Assembly: GCA_029077775.1 (NCBI GenBank)
Contig: JAQNCU010000058.1
Span: 1-11,544, forward strand
Reading direction: 5' to 3'
DNA: 11,544 nt
Source: Acidocella sp.
GTDB taxonomy: Bacteria > Pseudomonadota > Alphaproteobacteria > Acetobacterales > Acetobacteraceae
This document shows, piece by piece, positions 1-6,839 of this stretch. The stretch's first letter is position 1. Every line of letters begins with the position of its first letter. Below the pieces are notes generated by a model, which saw only the letters and a list, made by a program, of their open reading frames with translations, was not told where the DNA came from and did no database searches. The translations under genes were made by a program, and so were the position numbers.

Positions 1-70
1 TTGAAATGCCGATCATGAAGGCGAGCGCCGCCCCGGATAAAATCGCGGGCAATAACATGACGTAAACCAT
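1..70 (-). CDS. Small membrane protein downstream of pspA (partial)
   Basis: The first 23 residues are visible (MVYVMLLPAILSGAALAF, then MIGIS); the rest lies beyond the left edge. The ATG at 70-68 follows the pspA TGA by a single base (TGAaATG), and a good Shine-Dalgarno GGAG lies 7 bases upstream inside the pspA 3' end, so translational coupling with pspA is likely. The visible part is one hydrophobic segment with small residues, consistent with an N-terminal transmembrane helix. By position it could fill the PspB/PspC role of holding PspA at the inner membrane, but the sequence does not resemble the N-termini of E. coli PspB, PspC or PspD as I know them. I do not recognise the family, and only its coding status and membrane character are supported. 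Confidence 0.6.
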   Translation of the reverse strand, partial: MVYVMLLPAILSGAALAFMIGIS

Positions 71-71
71 T

Positions 72-749
72 TCAAATCTCCGTTTCATTGTTGGGTTTTA
101 ACCGTGCCTTTAGTGCCGCGAGTTCGCTCTCGACCTGGTCATCCGCCGCGAGGGCCGCGAATTCATCGGCGAGGGTTTTGGTCTGGCCGAGATCGTAGGA
201 TTCGACCTTGCCCTCCAACTCGTCGAGGGAACTCTCGATGGTCTCGAACTTGGCCAGGGCATCGCCCACCCTGGCGTCATGCAGCTTGCCGCGCAGTTTT
301 AACTGCGCCTGGGCGGTGTTGCGGCGGTTGATCAGGCTGCGCTCGCGCAGTTTCGCGTCGGCCAGCTTGGCTTGTAGCTTGCCGATATCGGCACTCTGCG
401 CCTCCAACCCCTCCACCACATGGGCGAGATGCGCCTGCGCGTCTGTCAGACTGGCCGTGACCTGGGCCTTCACCACCAAGGCGGCGCGCGCCAGATCCTC
501 ACGCTGCCGGTTCAGAGCGAAGGTGGCTTTGGCCTCCCAATCGTCACGCTCGCGCGTAAAACTGGCGATGCGGCGTTCCAGCTCCCGGCGCTCAGCGATG
601 ACACGGACCACACCGGAGCGGACCTCGACCAGCGTGTCCTCCATCTCCTGGATCACCAGCCGGATCAGCTTCGCGGGGTCTTCCGCACGGTCGAGCAGCG
701 CGTTCAGATTGGCGTTTACGATGTCACTCAATCTGGAAAATATCGTCAT
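72..749 (-). CDS. pspA: Phage shock protein A (PspA/IM30 family)
   Basis: PspA is a peripheral inner-membrane protein that oligomerises on stressed membranes to limit proton leakage. In the resting state it binds and inhibits PspF. The 225-residue product closely follows E. coli PspA (222 aa): an N-terminal amphipathic segment (MTIFSRLSDIVNANLNALL), the signature IQEMEDTLVEVRS near residues 34-46, a long charged coiled-coil region over roughly residues 25-180 with EDLARAAL inside it, and a C-terminal helix ending in LAALKARLK. The open frame extends 24 codons upstream, but I start at the ATG at 749: the homology begins there, AGGGA lies 7 bases upstream, and the longer start would lie upstream of the predicted transcription start near 783. 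Transcription is probably by sigma-54 RNA polymerase with the divergent PspF. A small membrane-protein gene follows one base after the stop. Confidence 0.97.
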   Translation of the reverse strand: MTIFSRLSDIVNANLNALLDRAEDPAKLIRLVIQEMEDTLVEVRSGVVRVIAERRELERRIASFTRERDDWEAKATFALNRQREDLARAALVVKAQVTASLTDAQAHLAHVVEGLEAQSADIGKLQAKLADAKLRERSLINRRNTAQAQLKLRGKLHDARVGDALAKFETIESSLDELEGKVESYDLGQTKTLADEFAALAADDQVESELAALKARLKPNNETEI

Positions 750-793
750 CTCATCATCCCTTTCGAGGCCATAGGCTGTATGGGATAGGTCTT

Positions 794-810
794 TGCATCC
801 GCCGTGCCAA
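794..810 (-). promoter_or_regulatory. Sigma-54 (-24/-12) promoter of pspA
   Basis: Read on the minus strand the site is TTGGCACGGCGGATGCA, against the RpoN consensus TGGCACG-N4-TTGC(A/T). The GG of the -24 box ends at 807 and the GC of the -12 box ends at 795, which is the correct 12-base offset. The only departure in the -12 box is ATGC for TTGC. The predicted transcription start is near 783, leaving a leader of about 34 bases before the pspA ATG. A sigma-54 promoter in front of pspA with pspF divergent is the classic arrangement. Confidence 0.88.
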
Positions 811-866
811 AGTCGCGGCACGCGTGAATTATTTTTATCCCATTGAAATGATTTATTTTTTATTTT

Positions 867-889
867 TGATTGCGTTCATCTGGCAATCA
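867..889. promoter_or_regulatory. Candidate PspF upstream activating site
   Basis: There is a perfect 7-bp inverted repeat, TGATTGC (867-873) and GCAATCA (883-889), with a 9-base spacer. Its centre at about 878 lies near -95 relative to the predicted pspA start, the distance at which enhancer sites for PspF lie in enterobacteria. It also lies 44 bases before the pspF ATG, so binding there could autoregulate pspF. An A/T-rich linker (about 840-870) separates it from the promoter, as expected where DNA must bend. Only the symmetry and position are seen; the protein that binds is inferred. Confidence 0.5.
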
Positions 890-932
890 TGACAAAACCT
901 GAATGCGATAAATTAGTGAAAAACGCTAAAAT

Positions 933-1916
933 ATGTCAGAAACTGTCAATCTGGTCGGTGAAAGCCCGGAATTCCAGGCCATGCTGGCGCATGTTTCAGC
1001 CCTGGCGCCGCTAAACCGGCCTGTGCTGCTGATCGGCGAGCGTGGCACGGGGAAGGAACTGATCGCCTTCCGCCTGAATTTTTTGTCCGCCCGCTGGAAC
1101 CGCCCGTTTTTGACGCTTAATTGCGGCGCACTGAGCGAGGGTGTGCTGGATAGCGAGCTTTTCGGCCATGAAGCCGGGGCGTTTACGGGTGCCGTTCGTC
1201 GCCGCGCGGGCCGGTTTGAGCTGGCCGATGGCGGCACGATGTTCCTCGATGAGATCGGCAATGCCAACCAGGCGGTGCAGGAAAAACTGCTGCGCGTGAT
1301 CGAGTATGGCGCGTTTGAGCGGGTGGGCGGGAATGACCGTTTGCAGGTGGATGTGCGGGTGATCGCGGGCACCAATGCGGATTTACCGGCGCTGGCCGCG
1401 GCCGGGTCTTTCCGCGCTGATTTGCTGGACAGGCTGGCCTTCGATGTCATCACGCTGCCGCCTCTGCGCCAGCGGCGAGGCGATGTGATGGTGTTGGCGC
1501 GGCATTTCGCGGCGCGCATGACCGCCGAGCTTAAGCGCGAGGTGTTTGCGGGCTTCGCCCCACAGGCCGAGGCGGCGTTGAACGCCCATGACTGGCCGGG
1601 CAATGTGCGGGAGCTGCGCAATGTGGTGGAGCGCAGCGTTTACCGTTGTGCCGACCCGTCAAAGCCTCTGCGCGAGGTCATCATCAACCCCTTTGCGCCC
1701 GATAAGGCTGACGTGCCGGCCCCGGCGGCAGCCACAAAAGCGGCCCCTGTCCCGGCACGGGCATCAGGCAATCTGCGCGCCGATGTGGATGCCTATGAGC
1801 GGGCTTTGCTGACGCAAGCCCTGCACGCCGCGCGGTTCAACCAGAAGCAGGCGGCGCTTTCACTCGGGCTCGGCTACCACCAATTGCGCAACGCGCTGCG
1901 CCGGCACGGGATTTAA
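933..1916 (+). CDS. pspF: Psp operon transcriptional activator PspF (sigma-54 enhancer-binding protein)
   Basis: This 327-residue bacterial enhancer-binding protein remodels sigma-54 RNA polymerase to start transcription of pspA. The protein begins directly with the AAA+ domain and has no receiver or sensor domain, which is characteristic of PspF, whose activity is held in check by bound PspA. Visible motifs: Walker A GERGTGKE (35-42), the sigma-54-contacting GAFTGA loop (82-87), Walker B GGTMFLDE (100-107), arginine-finger region FRADLLDR (160-167), WPGNVREL (221-228), an Ala/Pro-rich linker (about 255-280), and a Fis-type helix-turn-helix near 303-323 (NQKQAALSLGLGYHQLRNAL). There is no strong Shine-Dalgarno before the ATG. 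The final 57 bases, encoding the helix-turn-helix, are overlapped on the other strand by the tail of the glycosyltransferase gene. NtrC-type alternatives are unlikely given the pspA neighbour. Confidence 0.95.
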   Translation: MSETVNLVGESPEFQAMLAHVSALAPLNRPVLLIGERGTGKELIAFRLNFLSARWNRPFLTLNCGALSEGVLDSELFGHEAGAFTGAVRRRAGRFELADGGTMFLDEIGNANQAVQEKLLRVIEYGAFERVGGNDRLQVDVRVIAGTNADLPALAAAGSFRADLLDRLAFDVITLPPLRQRRGDVMVLARHFAARMTAELKREVFAGFAPQAEAALNAHDWPGNVRELRNVVERSVYRCADPSKPLREVIINPFAPDKADVPAPAAATKAAPVPARASGNLRADVDAYERALLTQALHAARFNQKQAALSLGLGYHQLRNALRRHGI

Positions 1917-3269
1917 AGCGTCCAGCAACGCCGTTGCCGTGTCTGCCCAGGCGGGCGGGCGGTAATGTTCGGCGATCAGGGCTTCAAGTGCCGCCCGCCG
2001 GGCGGGGCTCTCGATCAACCCGCGGATCACGCGGTGCATCTCGTTGGTGTCATCGGGGTCGAAATAGACACAGAACGCGCCCCCGGCCTCAGGGATGGCG
2101 GCGTTGCGGGAGGCGGCAACGGTTTTTCCGAAGCACAGGCTTTCGGTCACAGGCAGGCCCCAGCCTTCATAAAAAGCGGGAAACACCGTGAACAGGCACC
2201 CGGCATATAAAGCCTGGAGGGCAGGCGCGGATGGCGCGGCGACAACGCGGATATGCCCGGCGAACCCGTCAGTGTCGTGAAGCTGCTGTATGACATCGGT
2301 GGCGAGCCATCCGGGCTTGCCCGCGATCACCAGTTCCGGCACCCCGCCTGGCGGCGGATTGCGTAGCAGCGCGCGCCAGACCCGCAGCAAAGCCGCATGA
2401 TTTTTGCGTATTTCCAACGTGCCAACCACCAGGATATAGGGCCGCGATGGCCGCGATGGGGTGGCCATGACAAGGTTGCCGCCGACCGGCAGCACCAAAG
2501 CGGGCGGCGTGTGCAGCCCCAGCCGGGCCATGCAGGCGGCGAGGTCTTGGGCGGTGTGGCCGGAGATGGCGAAAACCCGGTCAGCCTGGGGGACGATATT
2601 GCGCAGCCAATGGCTGAAATCCTCCACCACGGATGACCGGCACCATTCCGGGAACAGCTCAGGGATCAGGTCGTAGACCAAAAGCGCGAAACGGGCTTTT
2701 TGCGCCCGCAGCCCATGCAAAAGCGAAGGCGCATAGGGCGTGTTCCACCCCGCCCCCAGGCAAACCAGCCAATCCCCGGGGGCGAAGGCGATCTCGGAGC
2801 CGCCGAGGTCGCAATCATCAGCGCTGGTCACCCCATCCCAGCCTGGCGCGCGCAGGGCCGGGTGCAGGCAGGCGCGCCACAAATCACGCGCCGCCTGCCC
2901 GGCGATTTTGCCCGAAAGACGCAAGGCCGCCAGCGGGCGGTGGAACTCCGGCGGCAAAGACCGCAGGCGCTGACGCAGCCGCAGGGCACCACGCGGGACA
3001 AGTGGCCTGGGGTGATCCTGCGGCAAGGCAATGGGTGATGGTGGCATAGCCTGTGCCGCGCGATGGATGAAGCCCTCCAGCGCCGGAAATGAGATCGCCC
3101 GGAAGCCCAACCGGTTGGCACTCTGGCGGCAGAATTTTATCTCGTCACTGGCACCGGCCAGTGTGAACATAGCCCGGCAGGTCTCGAAGCTGAGACGTTG
3201 GATGCCTGTGGGGGTGGGGGTATCGCGGTGAAACGCGATGAGATCATCGACATCGAACCAGATCGTCAA
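1860..3269 (-). CDS. Glycosyltransferase family 4 (GT-B fold)
   Basis: This is a probable nucleotide-sugar-dependent glycosyltransferase, likely adding a sugar during surface polysaccharide assembly on the cytoplasmic side of the inner membrane. Numbered from the upstream GTG, the C-terminal Rossmann domain is clear: PYILVVGTLEIRKNH (279-293), VIAGKPGW near 316-323, and the GT4 EX7E motif in FYEGWGLPVTESLCFG (Glu370, Glu378). The N-terminal part opens with WFDVDDL and TGIQRLSFE, seen in many exopolysaccharide GT4 enzymes; residues about 75-160 are a Pro/Arg-rich, poorly recognisable stretch. The start is uncertain: GGAGG abuts a GTG at 3275 but lies 6 bases before the TTG at 3269, so I choose the TTG (469 aa). 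Donor and acceptor cannot be read. The last 19 codons lie inside the pspF 3' end on the opposite strand. Confidence 0.88.
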   Translation of the reverse strand: MTIWFDVDDLIAFHRDTPTPTGIQRLSFETCRAMFTLAGASDEIKFCRQSANRLGFRAISFPALEGFIHRAAQAMPPSPIALPQDHPRPLVPRGALRLRQRLRSLPPEFHRPLAALRLSGKIAGQAARDLWRACLHPALRAPGWDGVTSADDCDLGGSEIAFAPGDWLVCLGAGWNTPYAPSLLHGLRAQKARFALLVYDLIPELFPEWCRSSVVEDFSHWLRNIVPQADRVFAISGHTAQDLAACMARLGLHTPPALVLPVGGNLVMATPSRPSRPYILVVGTLEIRKNHAALLRVWRALLRNPPPGGVPELVIAGKPGWLATDVIQQLHDTDGFAGHIRVVAAPSAPALQALYAGCLFTVFPAFYEGWGLPVTESLCFGKTVAASRNAAIPEAGGAFCVYFDPDDTNEMHRVIRGLIESPARRAALEALIAEHYRPPAWADTATALLDALNPVPAQRVAQLVVAEPE

Positions 3270-3275
3270 AGCCAC

Positions 3276-3280
3276 CCTCC
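3276..3280 (-). promoter_or_regulatory. Shine-Dalgarno deciding the glycosyltransferase start
   Basis: GGAGG on the minus strand directly touches the GTG codon at 3275-3273, giving zero spacing, but is 6 bases from the in-frame TTG at 3269-3267. The optimal spacing argues for initiation at TTG despite its usually lower efficiency. No ATG is available near the beginning of the homologous region. Confidence 0.55.
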
Positions 3281-3392
3281 AATTTAGGGTTGTGTTTAGC
3301 CGAGGTTATTCGTTCAGAGGAAGTAAAATTTACGATATCGAAACAAAATACGCTCGATTGATGAATTGCGGCAGTTTGGATAGGTTCGCACC

Positions 3393-3905
3393 ATGGATCA
3401 GAGATTTCGCCGCGCCGCCTGGGCTCTCACATTTACCGTCGCCACGGCGATGCCCGCTTTGGCGGCCGCCCTGCCCTCTCGCGCCGCCGGGCTTTGGCAG
3501 AGCACCACCAGCGTGAGCGGGCCAGATGGCAAACCGCTTGCCAATGCGGCTAATGTGGTCACGCTGAGCTGTGTGGACCCGGCCACCGATACGCGGTTTT
3601 TCACCAGTGGGGAGAGCCAATGCGCGCAGCTTTCGATTGGCGGCAGTGGTGCCGATTACACCATTGACGGGGTGTGCAGCCAGCAGGGCAAGACCGTGCA
3701 AATTCATGAAACCCTGGATTATGCCAGCCCGCAGGCGGTGACCCTGCGCGCCACGCTCGATTCCGGAAATGGTGCGGTTGTCGTGGTCTCGCATATGCAG
3801 TGGCAGGGTAAGTGCCTGGCCGGGATGCAGCCGGGTGACGAAGGGGACATGCAAGACGGCGTGTTCAACAAGACCGACAACATCAACGACGCCTTCAATC
3901 AGTAA
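3393..3905 (+). CDS. Secreted DUF3617-family protein
   Basis: The 170-residue product has an N-terminal signal peptide: positives at R4, R6 and R7, a hydrophobic core near 9-20 and an Ala-rich cleavage region around 22-27. It is therefore probably periplasmic. After the signal comes the pattern typical of DUF3617 proteins: AAGLWQSTTSVSGPDGKPL (31-49), a first cysteine in LSCVDPATD (Cys60), then Cys77 and Cys95 and a late WQGKC (Cys141), four cysteines that could form two disulfides. The family's molecular function is unknown. The gene is divergent from the glycosyltransferase, and its 3' end overlaps the most plausible start of the downstream permease gene, suggesting co-transcription and perhaps coupled translation. 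The Shine-Dalgarno is weak (GATAGG about 8 bases before ATG). Confidence 0.82.
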   Translation: MDQRFRRAAWALTFTVATAMPALAAALPSRAAGLWQSTTSVSGPDGKPLANAANVVTLSCVDPATDTRFFTSGESQCAQLSIGGSGADYTIDGVCSQQGKTVQIHETLDYASPQAVTLRATLDSGNGAVVVVSHMQWQGKCLAGMQPGDEGDMQDGVFNKTDNINDAFNQ

Positions 3906-5151
3906 CCAGGCGGCAAAATTCGCGGTCATCGCGGCGCTTGGCTTCGCCTCCGGCCTGCCGCTGGCGCTTTCGGGCTTTACGCTGCGCATGTGGCTGGCCT
4001 CGGACCATCTGGGGCTCGGGATGATCGGGCTGACCGCCAATATCGGGCTGGCTTATACGTTGAAATTCCTCTGGGCACCGGTGTTCGACGAGGTCCGACC
4101 GCCGATTCTGGGCCGCAGACGGGGCTGGCTGATCTCTGTTCAGGCGCTGTTGCTGGCCGCCATCATCGCGCTGTCGTTCAGCAACCCGGCGCACCATGTC
4201 GGCATCACGCTCGGCATCGGCGCGGTGGTCGCGTTTATTTCGGCGAGCCAGGATATCCTGATCGATGCCTGGCGGATCGAGAGTTTCGTGCCGCGCGCGC
4301 AGGGGGCGGCATTGGGGTTTTATGTCTGGGGTTATCGGGCCGCGATGCTGGTGTCCGGTGCCGGGGTGATCGCGCTTTCAGTAAAAACGGGGTGGCAAAT
4401 GGCGATTCTAGGGGTGGCCGTGCTGGCGCTGGTCGGCCCGGTGGCCACCTTATGCGCGCGGGAGCCGATAATTGCGCGAACCAGCGCGCCATCGGGTTTT
4501 GCGGCGCGCTTCGCCACCGCCATAAAGGCGCCCTTGGCTGAGTTTCTCAGCCGGCGGGGCGCGCTGGTCATCATCGCTTTTATCATCCTGTTTCGGCTGG
4601 GTGAGGCTTTGGCCGGGGTGATGCTGGCCCCGTATTACACCTATCTCGGCTTTAACCGTGTCGCCATCGCCATTGCCAATGGCCCGGTCTCGCTGGCCGC
4701 GACCCTGGCCGGTGCGGCGCTGGGCGGGGTGATGGTGGCGCGCTTCGGCGTGGGGCGGGCTTTGATCATCGGCATGGTGTTTCAGACCGTCACCCTGGCG
4801 ATGTATCCGGCACTGGCGTGGTATCCTGGCCACCCGGACATGCTCATCGCCACCGCCATCGTTGAATCCTTCGCCGAGACGTTCGAGTATGCCGGGTTCC
4901 TGACTTATCTCTCGGGCCTGTGCGCGCCGGAATATACCGCCACGCAATATGCCCTGCTTTCATCGCTCTCACCGCTGGCGCTGCACACATTGGGCGGGCT
5001 CTCAGGTTTTATCGCCGCGCGTATCGGCTTCGTGCCGTTTTTCACTGTGACAATTTTCGCGGCCCTGCCCGCTTTGGCGGTGCTGGCGGTAATTCTGAAA
5101 CGCTACCCACCGCAGGAGATGGGACCGTCCCAAGCCGCGTCAGAGCAATGA
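3835..5151 (+). CDS. ampG: AmpG-like muropeptide permease (major facilitator superfamily)
   Basis: AmpG proteins import anhydro-muropeptides from the periplasm for peptidoglycan recycling. The product is polytopic with about 12 hydrophobic segments and starts with the AmpG-type signature GFASGLPLALSGFTLRMWL, then LKFLWAPVFDEV and LGRRRGW in the first cytoplasmic loop; ASQDILIDAWRIE matches the conserved AmpG/acetyl-CoA-transporter motif. The family resemblance is strong, but the substrate is inferred. The start is a problem: similarity begins near base 3916, yet in this frame no ATG, GTG or TTG occurs between the GTG at 3835 and an ATG at 3988 that would cut into the first membrane helix. I use GTG 3835 (438 aa), with GGGA 9 bases upstream; it overlaps the DUF3617 gene by 71 bases. 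The stop overlaps the DUF2501 gene tail to tail by 12 bases. Confidence 0.85.
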   Translation: MTKGTCKTACSTRPTTSTTPSISNQAAKFAVIAALGFASGLPLALSGFTLRMWLASDHLGLGMIGLTANIGLAYTLKFLWAPVFDEVRPPILGRRRGWLISVQALLLAAIIALSFSNPAHHVGITLGIGAVVAFISASQDILIDAWRIESFVPRAQGAALGFYVWGYRAAMLVSGAGVIALSVKTGWQMAILGVAVLALVGPVATLCAREPIIARTSAPSGFAARFATAIKAPLAEFLSRRGALVIIAFIILFRLGEALAGVMLAPYYTYLGFNRVAIAIANGPVSLAATLAGAALGGVMVARFGVGRALIIGMVFQTVTLAMYPALAWYPGHPDMLIATAIVESFAETFEYAGFLTYLSGLCAPEYTATQYALLSSLSPLALHTLGGLSGFIAARIGFVPFFTVTIFAALPALAVLAVILKRYPPQEMGPSQAASEQ

Positions 5152-5601
5152 TTGCGCGTGTTTGAGGACCTGCGCGCAGATTTTCTGGGTCAGCGCCGCC
5201 TTCAACCCGCCGCCGCCCAAGCTCATCGACTGCCCGTTGCCGGTGCTGAGCAGCCCCTGGCTGCCGCTGGCATAGCTGGGGTTGCTGCTGGGGCTGCTGG
5301 AAGCGCCCGTGAATTTGTCGAGCAGGGATTGCTTCGCGGTTTCAGCCGCGCCCGCGGTGCCGCCGCCCAGGTCGTTGTTCTGCACGCAATATTGCAGAAC
5401 CCCTGCGAGGTTGGTGGGGCTCGCCGCACCGAGCGAGGGCATGGACATCCCGCCGAGGCCGCCGAGATTGCCGAGGCTGCCCGTCCCGCCCGCGCCGCTG
5501 CCCATGGCACCTTGCAACATATTCGAGATCTGCGCCTGCGCGGCGGGAGCGCCGATAATCGCCAACAACGCCGCCAGACCCGCTATTTTCAATCGCATCA
5601 T
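5140..5601 (-). CDS. Secreted DUF2501-family protein (YjjA-like)
   Basis: The 153-residue product has a clear signal peptide (MMRLK, a hydrophobic run near 6-17, cleavage after AQA at about 22-24), so it is periplasmic or secreted. The mature part has a Gly/Ser-rich low-complexity segment (33-52), then NLAGVLQYCVQNNDL (65-78), a second flexible Ser/Asn-rich region, QGLLSTGNGQSMSL, and a C-terminal helix KICAQVLKHAQSLL. This order and the two cysteines (72 and 142) match DUF2501 proteins such as E. coli YjjA, whose function is not established. The open frame extends 72 codons upstream into the hydrolase gene; I place the start at the double ATG (5601 or 5598), preceded by a strong GGAGG. It is the third gene of the minus-strand operon, 23 bases after the hydrolase stop, and its end overlaps the ampG stop. 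Confidence 0.88.
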   Translation of the reverse strand: MMRLKIAGLAALLAIIGAPAAQAQISNMLQGAMGSGAGGTGSLGNLGGLGGMSMPSLGAASPTNLAGVLQYCVQNNDLGGGTAGAAETAKQSLLDKFTGASSSPSSNPSYASGSQGLLSTGNGQSMSLGGGGLKAALTQKICAQVLKHAQSLL

Positions 5602-5605
5602 GTTT

Positions 5606-5610
5606 CCTCC
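5606..5610 (-). promoter_or_regulatory. Strong Shine-Dalgarno of the DUF2501 gene
   Basis: GGAGG on the minus strand lies 4 bases before the first ATG (5601) and 7 bases before the second (5598). It rules out the upstream extension of the open frame. By spacing the second ATG is slightly favoured, which would shorten the signal peptide by one Met. Confidence 0.7.
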
Positions 5611-5624
5611 GTTATCAGTGCAGT

Positions 5625-6839
5625 CTATCGCGTGATTTCCACGATAACAGGATGGTCGGAAACTGCGAAAATCACCTGCGATACGGCCTGGGCGGTTTGT
5701 ATCGGGTGATCCGATATCAGGGGGTCGAAGATAGCAATCCGGGCATGGGGGGCGGCAAAGCGCATCGTCTCGGTGATCACGGGGGCCGGGATCTCGACAT
5801 GTCTCGCCTCGTCCCAAATCTCCGGCTCGCGCCAGACCAGGATATCGACGGTATTGGCGGATTTGCGTAAAACCAGGGTGTAGGGCGGCGGCGATCCGGG
5901 AAGCGTGAAGGCAAGCGGGGGCAGCGCCCCGGGTTTTGCCGGCATGGCGCCCGCCGCCAGGATCGCGGTCAGGTTATGCAGCGCGGTAGCCACCGGTTTG
6001 GGCGTGTTGTTCGGGTTGAACAGGCCGTACCCATCATAGCCTTGCGGTGACCCGGGGGGGTAGGCGTCCAGCAGTTCATATAAATACACGCGCGAGACGC
6101 CGTACCGGGCGGCATCACATAATAAATCAAGTTCGTATTTCGCCTGCACATCCTGGTTGACACCGCCAGGAAGTTTGGGGTCGCTGGAATATCCCGTCTC
6201 GGTATAGACAGCGGGGCCGATACCGCGCGGCTCGTTCCCAAGCACGTGTTTGGGGTCGACCCAGCGGGAGGGTGGTTGTGCGTCATTGGGATAAGGGTGC
6301 TGGTTGTCATAATCGGCGAGCCCGGCGACAGCTTCAGGTGACGGGCCGGGGCCGTAATCGCCGGCGGCGTAGCCCGTGAAATAATCGACGCTGACACCGG
6401 GCAATGCGGGGTCGGCATGCACCGCGCGGTACAATGCCCGCTGCATATCGACCGCCCCCTGCAAACCCGGCACGCCGTTGAAGGTGATGGGGAAATTATT
6501 GATCTCGTTCACGCCCTCAACCGCCACGACGCTGCCTGGGGCGGCGTGTGCGAGGCGGTCGATGAGCTTTAATTTGGCCGCCAGCGTTGCGTCGGTCAAA
6601 TGCCCGGACACGCCCGACAGGATGGTGAAATGCATCCCGGCGGCGGCGAGGCGGATATAGCTCGCCAGCGGGGCGGCGCCGTTCTGGCCATCGGTGATGC
6701 TGTCCCGCAAATTGCTGACCCCGAGATAATGCGCATCGGCCAGCATGTTGCCGATATTGGCGTAGGCGCCATCAGTATACGGGATATGGGTGTTCACGCC
6801 GATGGCGGCGATGAAGGCGAGGCTCGTCAGACCGCTCAT
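5625..6839 (-). CDS. Cellulase-like TIM-barrel glycoside hydrolase family protein
   Basis: The 404-residue product looks like a clan GH-A (beta/alpha)8 barrel. It opens with a beta-1-type strand and IGVNTHIPYTDGAY (13-26), then LGVSNLRDSI (39-48). VEGVNEINNF (107-116) carries the Asn-Glu pair typical of the general acid/base (Glu112), NQHPYPND (179-186) the conserved His-Tyr, and AVYTETGYSS (210-219) a Glu suited to be the nucleophile (Glu214). Residues about 300-404 would form a small beta domain. The catalytic roles are inferred from the family pattern. There is no convincing signal peptide: the short hydrophobic SLAFIAAIG is better explained as barrel strand 1. The ATG overlaps the stop of the preceding polymerase/ligase gene (ATGA, 6836-6839), implying translational coupling. 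In exopolysaccharide systems such hydrolases (PslG-like) trim or release polymer; the substrate here is unknown. Confidence 0.8.
   Translation of the reverse strand: MSGLTSLAFIAAIGVNTHIPYTDGAYANIGNMLADAHYLGVSNLRDSITDGQNGAAPLASYIRLAAAGMHFTILSGVSGHLTDATLAAKLKLIDRLAHAAPGSVVAVEGVNEINNFPITFNGVPGLQGAVDMQRALYRAVHADPALPGVSVDYFTGYAAGDYGPGPSPEAVAGLADYDNQHPYPNDAQPPSRWVDPKHVLGNEPRGIGPAVYTETGYSSDPKLPGGVNQDVQAKYELDLLCDAARYGVSRVYLYELLDAYPPGSPQGYDGYGLFNPNNTPKPVATALHNLTAILAAGAMPAKPGALPPLAFTLPGSPPPYTLVLRKSANTVDILVWREPEIWDEARHVEIPAPVITETMRFAAPHARIAIFDPLISDHPIQTAQAVSQVIFAVSDHPVIVEITR

Noticed and set aside
750..821. 24-codon N-terminal extension of pspA
   Set aside because: It covers the sigma-54 promoter and lies partly upstream of the predicted transcription start; PspA similarity and the Shine-Dalgarno begin at the ATG at 749.
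889..932. Sigma-70 promoter for pspF
   Set aside because: Several loose -10-like strings (for example GATAAA at 907-912) exist, but none has a convincing -35 partner at proper spacing.
3330..4040. 236-residue open frame opposite the DUF3617 and ampG genes
   Set aside because: No recognisable family and His/Pro/Gly-rich composition typical of antisense frames in GC-rich DNA; both plus-strand genes have clear family patterns.
5602..5817. 72-codon N-terminal extension of the DUF2501 gene
   Set aside because: It lies inside the hydrolase gene in another frame, has no family similarity, and a signal peptide with a strong Shine-Dalgarno starts at 5601/5598.
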